The notes: generated by a model not told the origin, from the sequence alone. Shown: positions 1-6,292, counted from the first letter of the stretch. The stretch is DNA of 10,288 nt from JBGTHB01 sp041746415 (GCA_041746415.1 JBGTHB010000186.1:1-10288); one strand, 5' to 3'. A program made the numbers and translations.

Positions 1-263
1 CCGGTTTAAAAAAATATATTCAATACCATGTTAGATCAGAACAATTAGACCACTCGAATGAAGCTATAGACGGTATTGCAGAATTGTGGTTTGACTCCGA
101 AGAGGCGCAAAAAGAAGCGTATAATACACCAGAATACCAAACTGTTGTTGCAGACGAGCCCAATCTATTTAAAATGAACAGTCACTATATACATCCTGTT
201 ATGACAGACAACATAGTCATTATTGTTGATAACAATAAACAGAACACAAATAATGGAGAGTAA
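1..263 (+). CDS. EthD-domain protein, C-terminal part (5' truncated)
   Basis: Reading from base 3, 86 codons run to the TAA at 261-263; the gene enters from the left edge. The residues GLKKYIQYHV near the edge and DGIAELWFDS about 25 residues later match the conserved half of the EthD fold, a ferredoxin-like dimeric alpha/beta barrel of about 100 residues. A later stretch around VVADEPNLF fits the end of the domain ('...ADEPNF...'). EthD proteins are small cytoplasmic proteins; the namesake is needed for ethyl tert-butyl ether degradation, but most family members have no known reaction, so no substrate is claimed. The tail after the domain is polar and Asn-rich (DNNKQNTNNGE) and probably disordered. 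The next small ORF starts 2 bases after the stop, with its ribosome site inside this gene's end, suggesting co-transcription. Family assignment comes from remembered motifs. Confidence 0.75.
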   Translation, partial: GLKKYIQYHVRSEQLDHSNEAIDGIAELWFDSEEAQKEAYNTPEYQTVVADEPNLFKMNSHYIHPVMTDNIVIIVDNNKQNTNNGE

Positions 264-265
264 AA

Positions 266-391
266 ATGCGTGAGGAGAAAACTGCTTTTAATGAACATGA
301 TAAAAAGAATTTTGATGAAAACGTGAATATACTCAATAAAGTGATAGCTAAAAAATCTCAGCATTGGGAATATCAGCTTAATCATCCATAG
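266..391 (+). CDS. 41-residue small hypothetical protein
   Basis: ATG at 266 and TAG at 389-391. A good ribosome binding site, GGAGAG at 255-260, lies 5 bases upstream of the ATG, inside the last codons of the EthD gene. The peptide (MREEKTAFNEHDKKNF... to ...YQLNHP) is highly charged and hydrophilic, with a central NVNILNKVIAKK stretch that could form an amphipathic helix. There is no signal peptide or membrane segment. I do not recognise a family. The strong ribosome site and 2-base spacing from the EthD stop support translation as the second gene of a small operon. It could also be the remnant of a longer gene. The NUDIX-HAD gene starts 24 bases after its stop. Confidence 0.5.
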   Translation: MREEKTAFNEHDKKNFDENVNILNKVIAKKSQHWEYQLNHP

Positions 392-415
392 TAATGAAAA
401 AGTAGAGTCATTAAA

Positions 416-1522
416 ATGAAGTGTGAAATAGATAAATTAGCTTTAGTTTGTATCCAAGAAGGCCGTTTACTGTGCGCTCGCTCAGCTGGAAAAGCATTAT
501 TTTACATCCCCGGTGGAAAACGTGAACAGGGTGAAGATGATCGGCAAGCACTGATACGTGAAATAAACGAAGAACTTGGTGTTGTTATAGAAGAAGCTAC
601 TATTCACTCAGTAGGTACATTTACAGCACAGGCTGATGGTAAAACAGCTAGTCATATGGTGAAAGTCACCTGTTATCAAGCACAATTTAGCGGTGAACCT
701 AAAGCAAGTTCAGAAATTGCAGAATTAGCTTGGTTGACGGCAGCCGATAAAACAAGCTGCTCTTTAGTGACGCAAAAAATTATTGATGCACTCGTCCAAC
801 GAGGTTTATTGTTAAATGAGCCTGCCCAAGCTCCATTAATTACACGTTATGATTGGGTGTTGTTTGATGCTGATAATACGCTGTTTCATTTTAATGATTT
901 TGCTGGTCTGCAAGCCATGTTTAAAAAATATGACGTGGACTTTTCAGCATCTGACTACGAAGATTATAAAAAAATTAATAAGCCATTATGGGTGCAATAC
1001 CAAAATGGAAAAATAACAGCACATAATTTGCAATTAAGAAGATTCACAGGTTGGGCAGAAAAAATTGGAAAAACAACAGAAGAATTAAATACCGCATTTT
1101 TAAACTCAATGGTTGCCTGCTGTCCGCCACTCGATGGAGCAGCTGAACTACTAGCAGCGTTAAAAGATAAGGTTAAAATAGGCATTATTACAAACGGCTT
1201 CACTGTTTTACATGACGCTCGTTTAAATTATCATGGATTGCGTCATTACATCGATTTATTAGTGGTCTCTGAAGCAGTAGGAATTGCCAAACCCGACAAA
1301 CGTATTTTCAAACACGCGCTATCGCAGATGGGAAAAATTGATCCCGCTCGAGTTTTGATGGTAGGTGACACGCCTGCTTCTGATATCCAAGGTGGCAATA
1401 ATATGGGGCTTGATACGTGCTGGTTGAATCACCACTCACAAGCTATATCTGATGATATCACGCCGACTTTTCAAGTGACTTCTTTACTAGACTTACAAAA
1501 ACTGCTGTTGGGCAAACGCTAG
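416..1522 (+). CDS. NUDIX hydrolase / YjjG-like HAD 5'-nucleotidase fusion
   Basis: A single uninterrupted ORF of 368 residues carries two complete enzymes. Residues about 5-132 are a NUDIX domain: the NUDIX box at 34-56 matches Gx5Ex7REUxEExGU exactly (G34, E40, R48, E49, E52, E53, G55), so the Mg-binding glutamates are present. Residues about 144-368 are a HAD phosphatase: motif I DADNT at 151-155 (nucleophile D151, acid/base D153), motif II TNG at 259-261, motif III K292 in AKPD, motif IV GDTPASD at 317-323. NKPLWVQYQNG and IITNGF closely resemble E. coli YjjG, and this half is about 225 residues, the full length of YjjG. YjjG-type enzymes remove phosphate from (often non-canonical) pyrimidine nucleoside monophosphates; NUDIX enzymes typically release pyrophosphate or another phosphorylated group from nucleotide derivatives. 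Sequential action, NTP to NMP to nucleoside, is an inference. The ribosome site (AGAG at about 404-407) is weak. Cytoplasmic; no signal peptide. Confidence 0.93.
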   Translation: MKCEIDKLALVCIQEGRLLCARSAGKALFYIPGGKREQGEDDRQALIREINEELGVVIEEATIHSVGTFTAQADGKTASHMVKVTCYQAQFSGEPKASSEIAELAWLTAADKTSCSLVTQKIIDALVQRGLLLNEPAQAPLITRYDWVLFDADNTLFHFNDFAGLQAMFKKYDVDFSASDYEDYKKINKPLWVQYQNGKITAHNLQLRRFTGWAEKIGKTTEELNTAFLNSMVACCPPLDGAAELLAALKDKVKIGIITNGFTVLHDARLNYHGLRHYIDLLVVSEAVGIAKPDKRIFKHALSQMGKIDPARVLMVGDTPASDIQGGNNMGLDTCWLNHHSQAISDDITPTFQVTSLLDLQKLLLGKR

Positions 1523-1551
1523 CTCATGCTTATGAAAGCCGTTATAGGATT

Positions 1552-1743
1552 TTGGATAAAAGCGATTTACTTGATGTGATTATAAATAGAATTACCGCAT
1601 TAATTGCTTACATGAATAATGAAAATAAAAAAGATAATGCACAAATTAAACAAAACATCAAAGATGACCACCTTGCTGTTTATCAGCGTGGCCTTGATTA
1701 TATTCAAACAAACTATCTGAGGATTAGAGAGCTGTTGATTTAG
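1552..1743 (+). CDS. Possible 63-residue hypothetical protein (TTG start)
   Basis: An open frame runs to the TAG at 1741-1743. The frame is open from 1453 but has no ATG or GTG before TTG 1552; AGGA at 1546-1549 is only 2 bases from this TTG, too close for normal use. Other in-frame starts are GTG 1576 and ATG 1612. The product is hydrophilic and predicted helical (DLLDVIINRITALIAYMNNE, then a Lys/Asn/Asp-rich linker, then a second helix ending YLRIRELLI). It resembles no family I know. It lies 29 bases after the NUDIX-HAD stop, so it could be a downstream co-transcribed gene or the 3' remnant of a longer one. The absence of a convincing start keeps confidence low. Confidence 0.4.
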   Translation: MDKSDLLDVIINRITALIAYMNNENKKDNAQIKQNIKDDHLAVYQRGLDYIQTNYLRIRELLI

Positions 1744-1820
1744 TGTGACACTAAAACTTTTTTAGTAAAAAAACCAAATTATCTGTTATGACGATTAAAA
1801 ATAATAATCACAACATTACC

Positions 1821-1864
1821 GCTGTCGTTGCGAGCGAGTCATCAAGCGCGGCAATCCATTGCAA
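1821..1864. repeat. Dispersed intergenic palindromic-type repeat copy
   Basis: This stretch contains GTCGTTGCGAGCGAG followed by AAGCGCGGCAATCCATTGCAA. It has the hallmark ends TTGCGAGC and GGCAATCCA of a repeat family I recall in many intergenic copies in intracellular bacteria (Rickettsiales, Legionellales/Coxiellaceae). The ends are an imperfect inverted repeat (TTGC...GCAA) and could fold into a hairpin. Local GC is clearly higher than the flanking AT-rich DNA, which fits an inserted element. Only one copy is visible in this window, so repetition itself cannot be shown here. It lies between the 63-residue ORF and the ankyrin gene. Confidence 0.5.
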
Positions 1865-1915
1865 TTTTTGTACTGCAAAAGAAAAAATAATTGGTGCGCA
1901 ATCAATTCATCCCGC

Positions 1916-1937
1916 TTTAAGAATCAGTTAATATAAT
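1916..1937 (+). promoter_or_regulatory. Putative promoter region of the ankyrin gene
   Basis: A perfect -10 hexamer TATAAT lies at 1932-1937, 32 bases before the ATG at 1969. No good -35 is seen at 16-18 bp; TTGGTG at 1891-1896 is too far. Two TTAA cores at 1917-1920 and 1928-1931 are spaced 11 bp, the periodicity of PmrA-type boxes that control many Legionella and Coxiella effector genes. AATCAGTTA is also directly repeated (1922-1930 and 1935-1943). In AT-rich DNA these matches may be chance, and an activator site overlapping the -10 would be unusual. Confidence 0.35.
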
Positions 1938-1968
1938 CAGTTATTTGCCAATAAAAGGACTTAGCACT

Positions 1969-3423
1969 ATGCGAGCGCCAGACGAAAAGAGCATCATCTC
2001 CAGATTTATAGACCATAGTGAAAATACGATGAATTCATCGCTCAATGCCAGTGTGGGTATATTCTTGAAACTTCTTCAAGCTCGCTACTCTATTCCAGCT
2101 ACTGGAGCGGTTACTGCCGAACCTTTTGAACAAGCTTTGGCTGGATTTGAAGCCTATTTGAAAGATAAAAAGCCCGAGTGTTTAAGTCAGTTTGACTTGC
2201 TAAAGTCTAAAATGGATCAAGCCTGTAATGAATTGGACACAATCACTCTTTATGAAGCAACACATGAAGACGAAGAAAAAACCAGTTATAAAACGAAGCG
2301 AACTGTTTTTCCGCTTAAATGCGTTTTTACATTGGTGTATCGCGCATTAACGGATAGAAGCGCATATCCTAAAGCTGAACAAGATAATAAAAGTCTAGAT
2401 CAAAGACTAGAGACACTGGCCAATACTGTGCGTGATCTGAGAATTGATGAATGTCACACCGGTGTGAGAAATGATATCGTTATGACACTTAATGGTGTTT
2501 TCACTAAACCAGCTAATATAAACGAACCGCTAACGCGCGTTATGCTGATTGAAGATTTAGACGCGTTTATACTTTCTGTTGCAACTGAAACAGTTGAGAG
2601 CTTACTTGACCAAATCAAGAAAGAATCGTCCGACAGGTTTTATACTATTCTCACTCGTTGGTTATTAACAGGTGATATGCCTAATGAACCAAGCGTTCCA
2701 TCCAATATCCTAGCTTTTTTAGAAGCAAATCTACGTGAGCTGTTAAGAAAAAAACTGCTTAATAATGGCATTAATCCTGATGACAAAAATGCTGAAACTA
2801 AAATTGATAATCTCATGGCGTTTCTGGACCAATTATCTCCGCCGCTCGGAAATGACGTGTTCTTACATAATGTTAATGAACTTATGATGCAGTTGAGCCA
2901 ATGCGAGCTGAATAAAAAAACAAATAATTACTCTGAAACACGGCATACTGCGTTGATCACATTAGCAGAAAAATTAAAAACAGCAGAATCACCTTATGAA
3001 CTTAGACACACTTTAGCAGAGACACTGCTTGTCAATCGCTGCATGGTTCAGTTAACAGAAGTCAATTTGCAGAGCTTAAATAACGAAAAACTGATTCAAG
3101 TCATTACGTCTTTTGGACAGGATGTTTTGAACGCAATACGGATAACTGGCGATGAATACTTGTTTAGCAAGATTAGAATAAGAGGCAGCACCTATGATAA
3201 AAATTATGGAACGCTGGCCCATACAGCTTGTTTTTATGGCCGCCTTGAGGTCATTCAATTACTTGCGGCTGGTGCCGATCTTGATTTGGTTCGCAAGGAC
3301 GGTCGTTCGTCGCTTAGCCTTGCGCAGACGAATAAAAACTACCCACTAGTAGCTCTTTTAATTATCTATGGAGCTTCTATTGATCGAGCGGATAAAATAG
3401 CTTTTTCGCGACGCATCGACTAA
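1969..3423 (+). CDS. Ankyrin-repeat protein, candidate secreted effector
   Basis: The start is ATG 1969 because AAAAGGA (1953-1959) lies 9 bases upstream; an in-frame TTG at 1945 has no such site. The product is 484 residues. Residues 1 to about 410 are largely helical and not recognised; a CHTGVRND motif begins at about residue 162. Residues about 413-475 form two ankyrin repeats: GTLAHTACFYGRLEVIQLLAAGADL, then DGRSSLSLAQ...YPLVALLIIYGASI, each with the usual helix-turn-helix and 'GA(D/S)(L/I)' end. Ankyrin repeats mediate protein-protein contacts. There is no N-terminal signal peptide or membrane segment. In Legionella- and Coxiella-like bacteria such proteins are often type IV (Dot/Icm) substrates acting in the host cell, but that is an inference here. 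The frame ends abruptly at 'SRRID'; a coding-like tail continues in another frame (see 3396-3554), so this may be a frameshifted gene. Confidence 0.8.
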   Translation: MRAPDEKSIISRFIDHSENTMNSSLNASVGIFLKLLQARYSIPATGAVTAEPFEQALAGFEAYLKDKKPECLSQFDLLKSKMDQACNELDTITLYEATHEDEEKTSYKTKRTVFPLKCVFTLVYRALTDRSAYPKAEQDNKSLDQRLETLANTVRDLRIDECHTGVRNDIVMTLNGVFTKPANINEPLTRVMLIEDLDAFILSVATETVESLLDQIKKESSDRFYTILTRWLLTGDMPNEPSVPSNILAFLEANLRELLRKKLLNNGINPDDKNAETKIDNLMAFLDQLSPPLGNDVFLHNVNELMMQLSQCELNKKTNNYSETRHTALITLAEKLKTAESPYELRHTLAETLLVNRCMVQLTEVNLQSLNNEKLIQVITSFGQDVLNAIRITGDEYLFSKIRIRGSTYDKNYGTLAHTACFYGRLEVIQLLAAGADLDLVRKDGRSSLSLAQTNKNYPLVALLIIYGASIDRADKIAFSRRID

Positions 3424-3554
3424 CAAGCAAAAAAGAAAAAAAATCTAATTCTGCACCACACGCTCAGCAAAGATTATTTTTTCGCAGTAACAGTGCGCCG
3501 CCTACATTGTTGGCCTCAAAGCAGTCGATCAGCAATTATTTGTGCGGTAAATAA
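3396..3554 (+). other. Out-of-frame C-terminal tail of the ankyrin gene (probable -1 frameshift)
   Basis: In the frame one base back from the ankyrin ORF, codons are open from 3396 (after a TAA at 3393-3395) to a TAA at 3552-3554. The reading is NSFFATHRLTSKKEKK, then SNSAPHAQQRLFFR, then SNSAPPTLLASK, then a short end YLCGK. The pentapeptide SNSAP occurs twice, encoded TCT-AAT-TCT-GCA-CCA at 3444-3458 and AGT-AAC-AGT-GCG-CCG at 3486-3500. The different codons mean the repeat exists at protein level rather than as a DNA duplication. The shift must lie between 3396 and 3423; TTTTT at 3402-3406 and the AAAA just before it (3394-3397) are the likely places. Reading through would give about 528 residues. 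Alternatives are a recent one-base deletion, a sequencing error, programmed slippage or chance. Confidence 0.45.
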
Positions 3555-3603
3555 AAATGAATTACCTCTGATATTGATTTTTTCGCTCTTCTGGCGTCTT
3601 TAA

Positions 3604-4335
3604 TTAGCTAAAAATCTCAAGTAGCAACGGCGAGTGATCCGATACTTCATCACCTAACACTTCAAATTTATTGAGCTTTATGTCAGGAGAAATCAATACA
3701 TAATCGGCGTGACGTATTTGCCTGGGATAAAACGCTGTTCGCGTCGACGCAATGCCGTGCGTTTTAATTAAATTAACCATGAGCGGGTCAAGCATAGACA
3801 TGGATTGCGTATCTGGTGACAAATTAAAATCACCGCAGAGTATTTGTGGTTGATTTGTTTGTTCTAAAAATTCTTTAATTAAACGAGCCTGTTCAAGTCT
3901 ATCCGGGCTATCGTTTTTACCTTTACCATTCCACAACCCATGAAAGTTAATCACATTAAATCGAACCTCGTTTAATTCGCAGGTTATCGATTGAATTTTA
4001 CGATCATGGCTTGGCCCAGCACCAATATAATCAGGATTGTGATAAACCGTCACTTCATGTTTAGCCACAACCGCAATAGTCTTCTTAATAAAAATAGCAA
4101 TGCCATATACTCCCTTAACTACTGGACAAAAATAGCCATCATGATCAAAAAGAATTTCTTGCAGCTCTGAAAATAAATTTAAATTAACTGTGCAGTTTTC
4201 TGTGCATATTTTTTGCTTAGCATGGTGATATATTTCTTGAAAACAAAAAATATCCGCATCCTGGTGTCGCAGCATAAAATCTTTTAACTGCACTCTAATA
4301 CGTCCGCCCCACAAATTTAACGATATGATTTTCAT
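3604..4335 (-). CDS. Endonuclease/exonuclease/phosphatase (DNase I-like) family protein
   Basis: 243 residues, the full length of a minimal EEP domain. Conserved elements appear in order: N7 in SLNLWGG, E34 in FQEIY (metal ligand), H132 in NFHGLW, D169 and N171 in GDFN, D211 in HADYVL, and D233/H234 in SDHSPLLLE (catalytic His). All active-site positions are therefore present and the enzyme should hydrolyse a phosphodiester or phosphomonoester, metal-dependently. The superfamily covers DNases, AP endonucleases, inositol-phosphate phosphatases and sphingomyelinases; nothing seen picks one. There is no signal peptide, so it is cytoplasmic unless exported by another route. ATG 4335 follows the upstream membrane-protein stop by 4 bases, with GAG 8 bases upstream; translation is probably coupled. 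It is the last gene of the likely four-gene - strand unit and converges with the ankyrin gene. Confidence 0.88.
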   Translation of the reverse strand: MKIISLNLWGGRIRVQLKDFMLRHQDADIFCFQEIYHHAKQKICTENCTVNLNLFSELQEILFDHDGYFCPVVKGVYGIAIFIKKTIAVVAKHEVTVYHNPDYIGAGPSHDRKIQSITCELNEVRFNVINFHGLWNGKGKNDSPDRLEQARLIKEFLEQTNQPQILCGDFNLSPDTQSMSMLDPLMVNLIKTHGIASTRTAFYPRQIRHADYVLISPDIKLNKFEVLGDEVSDHSPLLLEIFS

Positions 4336-4339
4336 GAAT

Positions 4340-5113
4340 TCATCTCAGAGCAGATTGGCAGACACGCTGCACCACTTCAAAACTGGATTTTAATGGCCAA
4401 ACTAAAAAATGACTAAACCTCTTAATATTATTACTAAAACTAATATATTCATTGAGCATTTGATTTTGAGCTTCGTTTACAAACCTACCCGCTCTCTTAA
4501 GGGATAAATATCTGATTAAAAAAAGTATAGGCACTATCGTAGTCATTGTAGCAAATCTCTCATTACGGTCTGTTCCATCTTCCGAACTAAAAGCGCGCGC
4601 TAGGCTTACCACACTAAATAAAAACAAGTATTGCACGATGTGGTTAGTGTATGTCACAGCATTATTGGTATAGGTGTTAGCGTCGAGCACAAGGTAGGTA
4701 ACCAGTTTAGCACTTGGGCCAAGCCCATCCTCGCCCGCCTCTTCTCTTGGTGAGTCAGCTTCGCCAGCTAACGCCGCACCCTCGCCCTTTATTTGAGAAA
4801 TAATGGCCATCTCTCCTATGCTTGGCGCTTCATCTATAGCCATTAATTGCGGGTTGCTTTTTTTAAATTTTCTGTAACAAGAATAAGTGAAAGAAAAAAG
4901 GATGATTGAATCGAGTAATAAGTAAACGCCTAGCGCACTCAGCGCTATCCTTTCGCTTTTCGACTTATAATAAAATTGAATAACTGCTGTCAGTATCGCA
5001 CCCAGTAAAAATGCAAAAGGCGATTTTTTAACTAGTTCAGCTTTTTTTATTACCTCACTGGCCTCAGCTTCAGTCAAAATCTGCGATCTAATAAACTCCC
5101 CATGCGTAGTCAT
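4340..5113 (-). CDS. Multi-pass membrane protein, function unknown
   Basis: The start is ATG 5113: AAGGA sits 7 bases upstream, whereas the GTG at 5119 is only 1 base from it. The product is 257 residues. Hydrophobic segments lie near residues 31-48, 57-78, 158-173 and 188-203, giving about four membrane helices in two hairpins. They are separated by an acidic, Gly/Ala-rich loop (GEGAALAGEADSPREEAGED) and followed by a roughly 50-residue soluble, amphipathic C-terminus. I recognise no family. The ribosome site overlaps the end of the cupin gene (12 bases between genes), and the EEP gene follows 4 bases downstream, so all three are probably one transcript. The membrane protein might anchor or act together with the EEP enzyme; this rests on position only. 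Confidence 0.75.
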   Translation of the reverse strand: MTTHGEFIRSQILTEAEASEVIKKAELVKKSPFAFLLGAILTAVIQFYYKSKSERIALSALGVYLLLDSIILFSFTYSCYRKFKKSNPQLMAIDEAPSIGEMAIISQIKGEGAALAGEADSPREEAGEDGLGPSAKLVTYLVLDANTYTNNAVTYTNHIVQYLFLFSVVSLARAFSSEDGTDRNERFATMTTIVPILFLIRYLSLKRAGRFVNEAQNQMLNEYISFSNNIKRFSHFLVWPLKSSFEVVQRVCQSALR

Positions 5114-5125
5114 ATCCACTTCCTT

Positions 5126-5491
5126 TTATTCTAAAAAAATACTACAGTCAGGTGTCCAAGGCGTGGCACACGTGGCAATAAATTTCAATTTTTGCTTATC
5201 ACTTAAATTCGTTATTTTATGTCGCACGCCCACTGGAATGGCAACCAGATCACCCGCTCTGAGATTTTTTTGCTGCTCGTTTAACTCGATCATAGCTTCG
5301 CCTGATAGAATGTAATAACATTCTTCAACTGAAGGGTGATAATGTTTTTTAGAGCTTTTTAAAGGTTCAATTTCAACATACACGACACTATGAAAACGCA
5401 TATCCCCGCTTGCTGGCGTAGCTAATTCATAAATTGTCTCACCGTGTTCGCTAACAATCTTTTCAGCGTTGTCTTTATTGGTTATGTGCAT
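5126..5491 (-). CDS. Cupin-domain protein
   Basis: A single-domain cupin of 121 residues from ATG 5491. Motif 1 is HYHPSVEECYYILSG (HxH, Glu, Gly) and motif 2 is GDLVAIPVGVRHKITN, an exact Gx5PxGx2Hx3N. All four usual metal ligands (two His and one Glu of motif 1, His of motif 2) are present, so a metal-bound double-stranded beta barrel is expected. Small cupins of this kind include sugar isomerase-like, dioxygenase-like and sensor proteins; the substrate cannot be read. Start choice: GTG 5545 and ATG 5518 are also in frame but lack a ribosome site, while ATG 5491 has a weak GAGAA just upstream and gives the usual cupin N-terminus. The gene follows the PAS-LuxR gene and overlaps the ribosome site of the membrane-protein gene. 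Confidence 0.88.
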   Translation of the reverse strand: MHITNKDNAEKIVSEHGETIYELATPASGDMRFHSVVYVEIEPLKSSKKHYHPSVEECYYILSGEAMIELNEQQKNLRAGDLVAIPVGVRHKITNLSDKQKLKFIATCATPWTPDCSIFLE

Positions 5492-5567
5492 TATTTCTCG
5501 CAAAAAACATTGGTACATATTAAGCGTTGTTTTTTTTAAAGTCACCAGGGAAATTACTAGTATTGCC

Positions 5568-6224
5568 TCAAATTAACTTTGACAGCAAACTAATGGGTAA
5601 AAATTCCATAAAACCCAAATGCAGTCCTGCCTCAATTAGCTCAGACTTATTGCAGCAGCTTAATTTATTTTTTATTTGTTCAGTGTGATATTCAGCAGTT
5701 TTATGAGATATAGCTAGACGCAATCCAATTTCTTTAGCTGTATAGCCTCTTAGCACATAAAATAACGTTTCACGCTCGCGCATACTTAAGCTCTTTATTT
5801 TTTCATCTGGTGTCAGCGTGTAAAATGCGGGGCCGTGTTTTTTAATCAACGCAGAATAACATTCCACAAAGAGTCGCGTATCAAGGTTAGTACAATAAAA
5901 CACTGTTCCAACAATTTTATCATTTTCAATTAGCGGCTTTTTTTCAGAAAAATGAATTTGTAAATCACCATTTAAGTAGTGACCTATATCCAGATGTTTG
6001 AGCACTTCATTTTTCATTACGCGCTTATCTTGATCGATAAAACAATCGGCGATCGCAACCATTTCGTGTTTAATATCGTGGTCTGACAAACCAATCACAT
6101 CGCTAGATTTAGCGTAACCCATACATAGCGCAAGCTGTTCGTTAGCTGCTATATAGCAAGATTCACTATTTTTAACACCAACCGCACCCGGAATTAAATT
6201 CAATGTGGCATTATCAATATTCAT
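5568..6224 (-). CDS. PAS-LuxR family transcriptional regulator
   Basis: 218 residues from ATG 6224. The N-terminal half (about 8-115) reads as a PAS-type sensor: a 'lipgavgvKNsescYIAANEQLA...G' opening, IGLSDHDI, and the closing KKPLIENDKIVGTVFYCTNLD, typical of PAS domains that bind a small ligand. The C-terminal part (about 145-205) is a LuxR/GerE helix-turn-helix: LSMRERETLFYVLRG, TAKEIGLRLAISHKTAEYH, then KLSCCNKSELIEAG. It should bind DNA as a dimer in response to the PAS ligand. No receiver domain or phospho-acceptor Asp is present, so it is not a two-component regulator. Start: TTG 6230 is 5 bases and ATG 6224 is 11 bases after AGAGG (6236-6240), so either may be used; ATG is preferred. 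A 9-bp dyad lies about 50 bases upstream. It leads the cupin-membrane-EEP genes and may control them and itself. Confidence 0.9.
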   Translation of the reverse strand: MNIDNATLNLIPGAVGVKNSESCYIAANEQLALCMGYAKSSDVIGLSDHDIKHEMVAIADCFIDQDKRVMKNEVLKHLDIGHYLNGDLQIHFSEKKPLIENDKIVGTVFYCTNLDTRLFVECYSALIKKHGPAFYTLTPDEKIKSLSMRERETLFYVLRGYTAKEIGLRLAISHKTAEYHTEQIKNKLSCCNKSELIEAGLHLGFMEFLPISLLSKLI

Positions 6225-6271
6225 TTTCAATTTTACCTCTATACTAAACTGAAATAGTCAGCGCTGTTGTC

Positions 6272-6292
6272 TGAGCTTATTCAATAAGCTCA
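6272..6292. promoter_or_regulatory. Perfect 9-bp dyad upstream of the PAS-LuxR gene
   Basis: TGAGCTTAT and ATAAGCTCA are exact inverted repeats around TCA. The dyad lies 48 bases before ATG 6224 and about 80 bases after the SDR stop. Size and symmetry fit an operator for a dimeric regulator such as the LuxR-type protein encoded just downstream. As RNA it would be a 9-bp hairpin with a 3-base loop. It is not a good terminator for the - strand SDR gene because AGACAACAGC, not a U-run, follows it there; only the + strand side has ATTTTCTT. Function is inferred. Confidence 0.45.

Noticed and set aside
185..385. 66-codon hydrophobic - strand open frame over the EthD end and the 41-residue ORF
   Set aside because: Its Phe/Leu/Ile richness is what AT-rich antisense of Lys/Asn codons gives; it opposes a recognised EthD end.
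1750..1766. ACTAAAA/TTTTAGT hairpin after the 63-residue ORF, considered as a terminator
   Set aside because: The stem is only A-T rich with two G-C pairs, and on the + strand it is followed by an A-run, not a U-run.
3575..3600. Possible bidirectional terminator between the ankyrin and EEP genes (CGC...GCG with T-rich flanks)
   Set aside because: The stem is only 3 bp, so it is not convincing despite the expected position between convergent genes.
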